A stretch of DNA of 64,000 bases from Desmodesmus armatus (lineage: Eukaryota; Chlorophyta; Chlorophyceae; Sphaeropleales; Scenedesmaceae): the NCBI GenBank assembly GCA_007449985.2, contig VIIQ02000001.1, forward strand, positions 1,421,501-1,485,500, in the 5' to 3' direction. A program made the position numbers and the translations under genes. The notes under the pieces were generated by a model. That model was not told where the DNA came from and ran no database searches. It worked only from the letters and a program-made list of their open reading frames with translations. This document shows, in pieces, positions 61,061 through 64,000 of the stretch; the stretch's first letter is position 1, and each line of letters starts with the position of its first letter.

Positions 61061-63980
61061 ATGTCGCACGTTCCACTCGTGAGCGACAATGATGCATTGT
61101 TTATGACGTTCCCAAAAAACAGAATGCGGCTAAAGGCAGCCTGCTCGGCGATCGTTGTTTTTGGCTTGTTGGCAGTGTTGACAGCTGCAGAGGTGCGATA
61201 AGGGCTATAATATTGAATAATTGGGACACTTAAGCAGCTACAAGGGACTTTCAAGCCCCTCAGAAGCCTGGGCTGTAATCTGACACCTCCCCTTCGTGTC
61301 CCCTGGTTTCCTGCGCCGAACCACCCGCCACGCAACATTTTTCTGTAATTAATTGACGAAACGGTGAGTTTGATTGAGTCAGCGGGTTTCTCGAGTGCTC
61401 AGGGTCACATGCAGCAGAAAACTGGGGCCACATAGTGCCAGCCTGCACAGCTGTGTGGATGTTCCATACAAGACACGCCCCCAGCAGAATCAGCGCAAGT
61501 CCCTCTGTTTGAATCTCACTTCCATGTGGTGGAAGCAGGAGCGATGTTCAGCTGCATACCTTGCTCACCAGCTGGTTGCTGTGAATGTGTACCCATGTGC
61601 AGGACGCATCGCCTGCAGCAACAGGTCGAAAATGACAAGAAAGAGAAGGTTCTGTTGTTTCCTCTGACGGAACTGGACATCCAGGTTGTCTATGATGCAG
61701 ACGGTTACAACAAGGTAAACACAGCAAGAGTCAGCGGCTGGGGTGACGGTGACAACACCGGCAGCACCTAATGGTGTGCGGGCCACCGCAAAGTAGGAGA
61801 CCTTCAGCAACAAGGATCCACACCAGGCAGCATGATGCAGTCTTGTTCTCACCTACATAATAGTACTGATCACAAAAAGTGTGTCTTACATCAGTTTGCT
61901 GGTGTTGCAGGAGGGTTTTGACCGACATGGTAAAGACAAGGAGGGTTATGACATCTTTGGTTACAAAGAGGGTTATGACCGAGAGGGTTACGACAGAGAG
62001 GGGTATGATAAGGAAGGCTTCAACAGGTGCGTGTGTCCAGATAAATATCCTGACTGGACCATGTTGCAGAGTTTGTGCTGAGGCAACAAACAGCGCTCTG
62101 GTAGTCATATGTGTGGATGGTATGAAGTTTTGGAGTTTTGCACACACGTAGGAAAGTGTGTGCTACCTCTGAAAAGTGCCGGCAAACCCTGTGTGGAGCT
62201 AGGTGGTGTGGGTGTGTGTGTGACAGTTCGATGCTTGCGACGGCTGCAGGTAGACACAGCGGTCGCAGCAGCAGCAGTGGCAATGCCAGGAGCAGTGGCG
62301 GCAGCACCAGCAGCAGTGGCAGCAGCAACAGCACCAAAAGCAGCGCCAGCAACCACATATAACTGTGGTGCCAAACACCCTCTTAGCAGCAAAAAGTCAG
62401 GCTGCCGAACCCTATTGATTGCAAACTGCAATTAAGCGGCTTGACATATGGGCAGAAAAATCATGTGTGTTTGTTAATGTTGTGCAGGTGGGGTTTCAAC
62501 CGCTGGGGAGCCAAGAGAGACAGGGCACCAGTGAAGGTGGCTCTTGCAGCAAAGTGAGTGATGAATGTCAAGGGGCAGGAGATAAAGAGGGAGATCCAGC
62601 AGTGCACTCAAATAGATCAGTGCAGTACAACAACTTGGGTTGGCTGGGCAGGCCAACAATGCGCTGCACGTGATGTTGGAGGCAAGCAAATCCACACGTG
62701 CTACAGTTGCAGTTGGCTCGCACAGCTGTCTGAAAGATATCAGGGGTCCTGCAGGTCACAGTGACAGCTCTTGAAGATCAGGCATCATGATACACATATC
62801 CATCCCTGCTGAAACCTGAGGGCCCGCGCATGACTGTCATTGCCTCTGCAGGGCCCAAGCAGATGACCTAACTTGGGATAAGGATGGCTATGACAAGCAT
62901 GGCTACGATAAGAATGGGTATGACAAGTATGGCTATGACAAGTGAGTGGTTCACCAACTCCGGCAAACTGTGGCATTTACTGCAACATGCTGAAGAAAGG
63001 TTGAGCATCGTGCCCAAGGAGCCGAAAGTCTGGCTGTATGCCTCGTTGGCTCCCTACAGGGTGTACAGGCTCGGCCTGAACCATGTAACAGTGACGGTAA
63101 AAGTAGTATGCAAGTCACTCAGCATGTCGCTAGGCCACCACAACCCCTGCATCAAATACTGCAGTCTGCAGTCTGCCGTGTGCCCACAGACTGTTGCCCT
63201 TGGCTCACAGGTGGGGCTATGACAAGCTTGGGTACGACAAGGACGGCTACGACAAGCAAAGCATGAACAGGCAAGCAATGCATTCCCAGCAAGGACTCTG
63301 CAGACATGAGCGCATACGCAGCACTGCCTTCCTGCTGCTGCAGCATAACACAGAAGCAGCGCAAGCTGATGCACGTGGAGGCAGATTACCAGTGTGAGCG
63401 GACGCCAAACTGCCATGCCCTGTTGCCCCTAGGATCACCTTCTGTACTGGCTCCTGACAAGCACATGACGCGCTGTGGTTCCGGGTTGTGTGTTGCAGGT
63501 TTGGCAAGAAGAAGCCATCTGCCTCAGACAACAAGTCAGCCAGTAAAGTAGTGTCTGTTGCAGCCTCAGAGCCGTCAGAAATTCAGTATGAAGACGAAGA
63601 GTACAGGTGCCTGGCAGGACCTGCCTGGACACCCCTGCGGGGTGTCTCAGGCTTGTTCAAAGCCATATCTTAGACGGCAGTTGCTTGTTTTTCAGACAGA
63701 GCAGGGCATGTCCTGAGCTTCTGATGCAAACGTGCTGCGTGAAACACACACCTTGGGACGACTCTGGTGCATTGCAAGCTGCAAAGGTTAGGTAGGCCTA
63801 AAAAGCCTGGCTGCCTTGCGTTGCGTCGCTTACATGTGTGCCGGCCGGCCGTTTTTGCAGGTACGTCTCTTCCTACCAGAGGGAAGAGGATGAATTTGAG
63901 CCGGTAGTGGAGCGCGACAGCAGGGAAAGCAGGGAGCGCCATCACAGCCGCAGCCGTGAGCAGGAGGAAGACGATGAAAG
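61061..63980 (+). CDS. Second secreted GYDK-repeat protein (3' end beyond window)
   Basis: Exons seen: 61061-61192, 61619-61714, 61911-62026, 62488-62553, 62852-62941, 63211-63270, 63499-63606, 63861-63980, then a donor leading off the window; all in phase. Exon 1 encodes a signal peptide or anchor (MRLKAACSAIVVFGLLAVLT then AAE), with an extra 21 residues if the first Met is used. Exon 2 ends DADGYNK. Exons 3, 5 and 6 hold the repeats (EGYDREGYDREGYDKEGFN, KHGYDKNGYDKYGYDK), joined by phase-2 introns as in the neighbouring gene. Exons 7-8 are acidic/basic and Ser-rich (EIQYEDEEYR, RERHHSRSREQEEDDER). The intron after exon 6 uses a GC donor (AACAG|GCAAGC). A paralogue of the GYDK part of the 46503-56199 gene, without the KEYY part in this window. 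Confidence 0.82.
63040..63103 (+). mobile_element. Tiny 3' fragment of the same LINE family
   Basis: Matches the last coding and tail bases of the 58640 element: GCCTCGTTGGCTCCCTAC, then GGCCTGAACCATGTAACAG, with three mismatches over about 47 bases before three decayed hexamers (TAACAG, TGACGG, TAAAAG). It lies in the intron 62942-63210 of the second GYDK gene, opposite in orientation to the larger copy. Confidence 0.8.
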
Positions 63981-64000
63981 GTGAGTTGCAACTTGGCCTG

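Overview
The window reads as nuclear DNA of a green alga, probably a chlorophyte (class Chlorophyceae would fit, but the species cannot be fixed from sequence alone). Genes are split into many short exons with GT-AG introns, most ending in TGCAG. The DNA is full of CAG/CTG runs, G-runs and tandem repeats. The recognisable proteins are eukaryotic and plant/algal in type: a plant-type NAD-isocitrate dehydrogenase subunit, an SLC25 carrier, a PEBP, an SMCHD1/GMI1-like ATPase and a LINE. I rebuilt exon structures by hand by requiring splice sites and reading phase to agree across each gene.

Layout. 1-7406 (-): SMCHD1/GMI1-type GHKL ATPase, 3' end outside the window. 7814-9065 (+): PEBP-family protein with a possible signal peptide. 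10065-10598 (-): small secreted protein with three cysteine repeats. 11443-13512 (+): F-box-like/beta-propeller-like protein with poly-Q tracts. 14374-17370: two minisatellites, the larger with ten units of about 280-305 bp. 17637-17716: tRNA-like element with an abnormal anticodon arm. 18861-34407 (-): one 27-exon gene for a protein of about 1564 residues, Ala-rich and LEA-like. 35067-36594 (-): unrecognised small protein. 37763-41883 (+): mitochondrial NAD-isocitrate dehydrogenase, complete with presequence. 43064-45619 (-): SLC25A38/Hem25-type mitochondrial carrier. 46503-56199 (+): 22-exon gene for a secreted Lys/Glu/Tyr repeat protein. 57235-58040: large nested inverted repeat with telomere-like motifs. 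58640-60701 (-): 5'-truncated, frameshifted LINE. 61061-63980 (+, runs off the end): a second secreted protein built from the same GYDK module.

The most unusual content is the pair of secreted repeat proteins at the right end. The first has two repeat modules, each spread over many small exons: a KEYY module whose introns are all phase 0, and a GYDK module whose introns are all phase 2. A Pro-rich tail of AEQKP repeats follows. The second gene reuses only the phase-2 GYDK module. I infer growth by exon duplication of an extracellular, tyrosine-rich polyampholyte, perhaps a wall, mucilage or adhesive component. The function is not shown by the sequence.

IDH and the SLC25A38-like carrier are convergent neighbours and both mitochondrial (TCA cycle; glycine import for haem synthesis in the known family). 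I see no operon-like logic linking the others.
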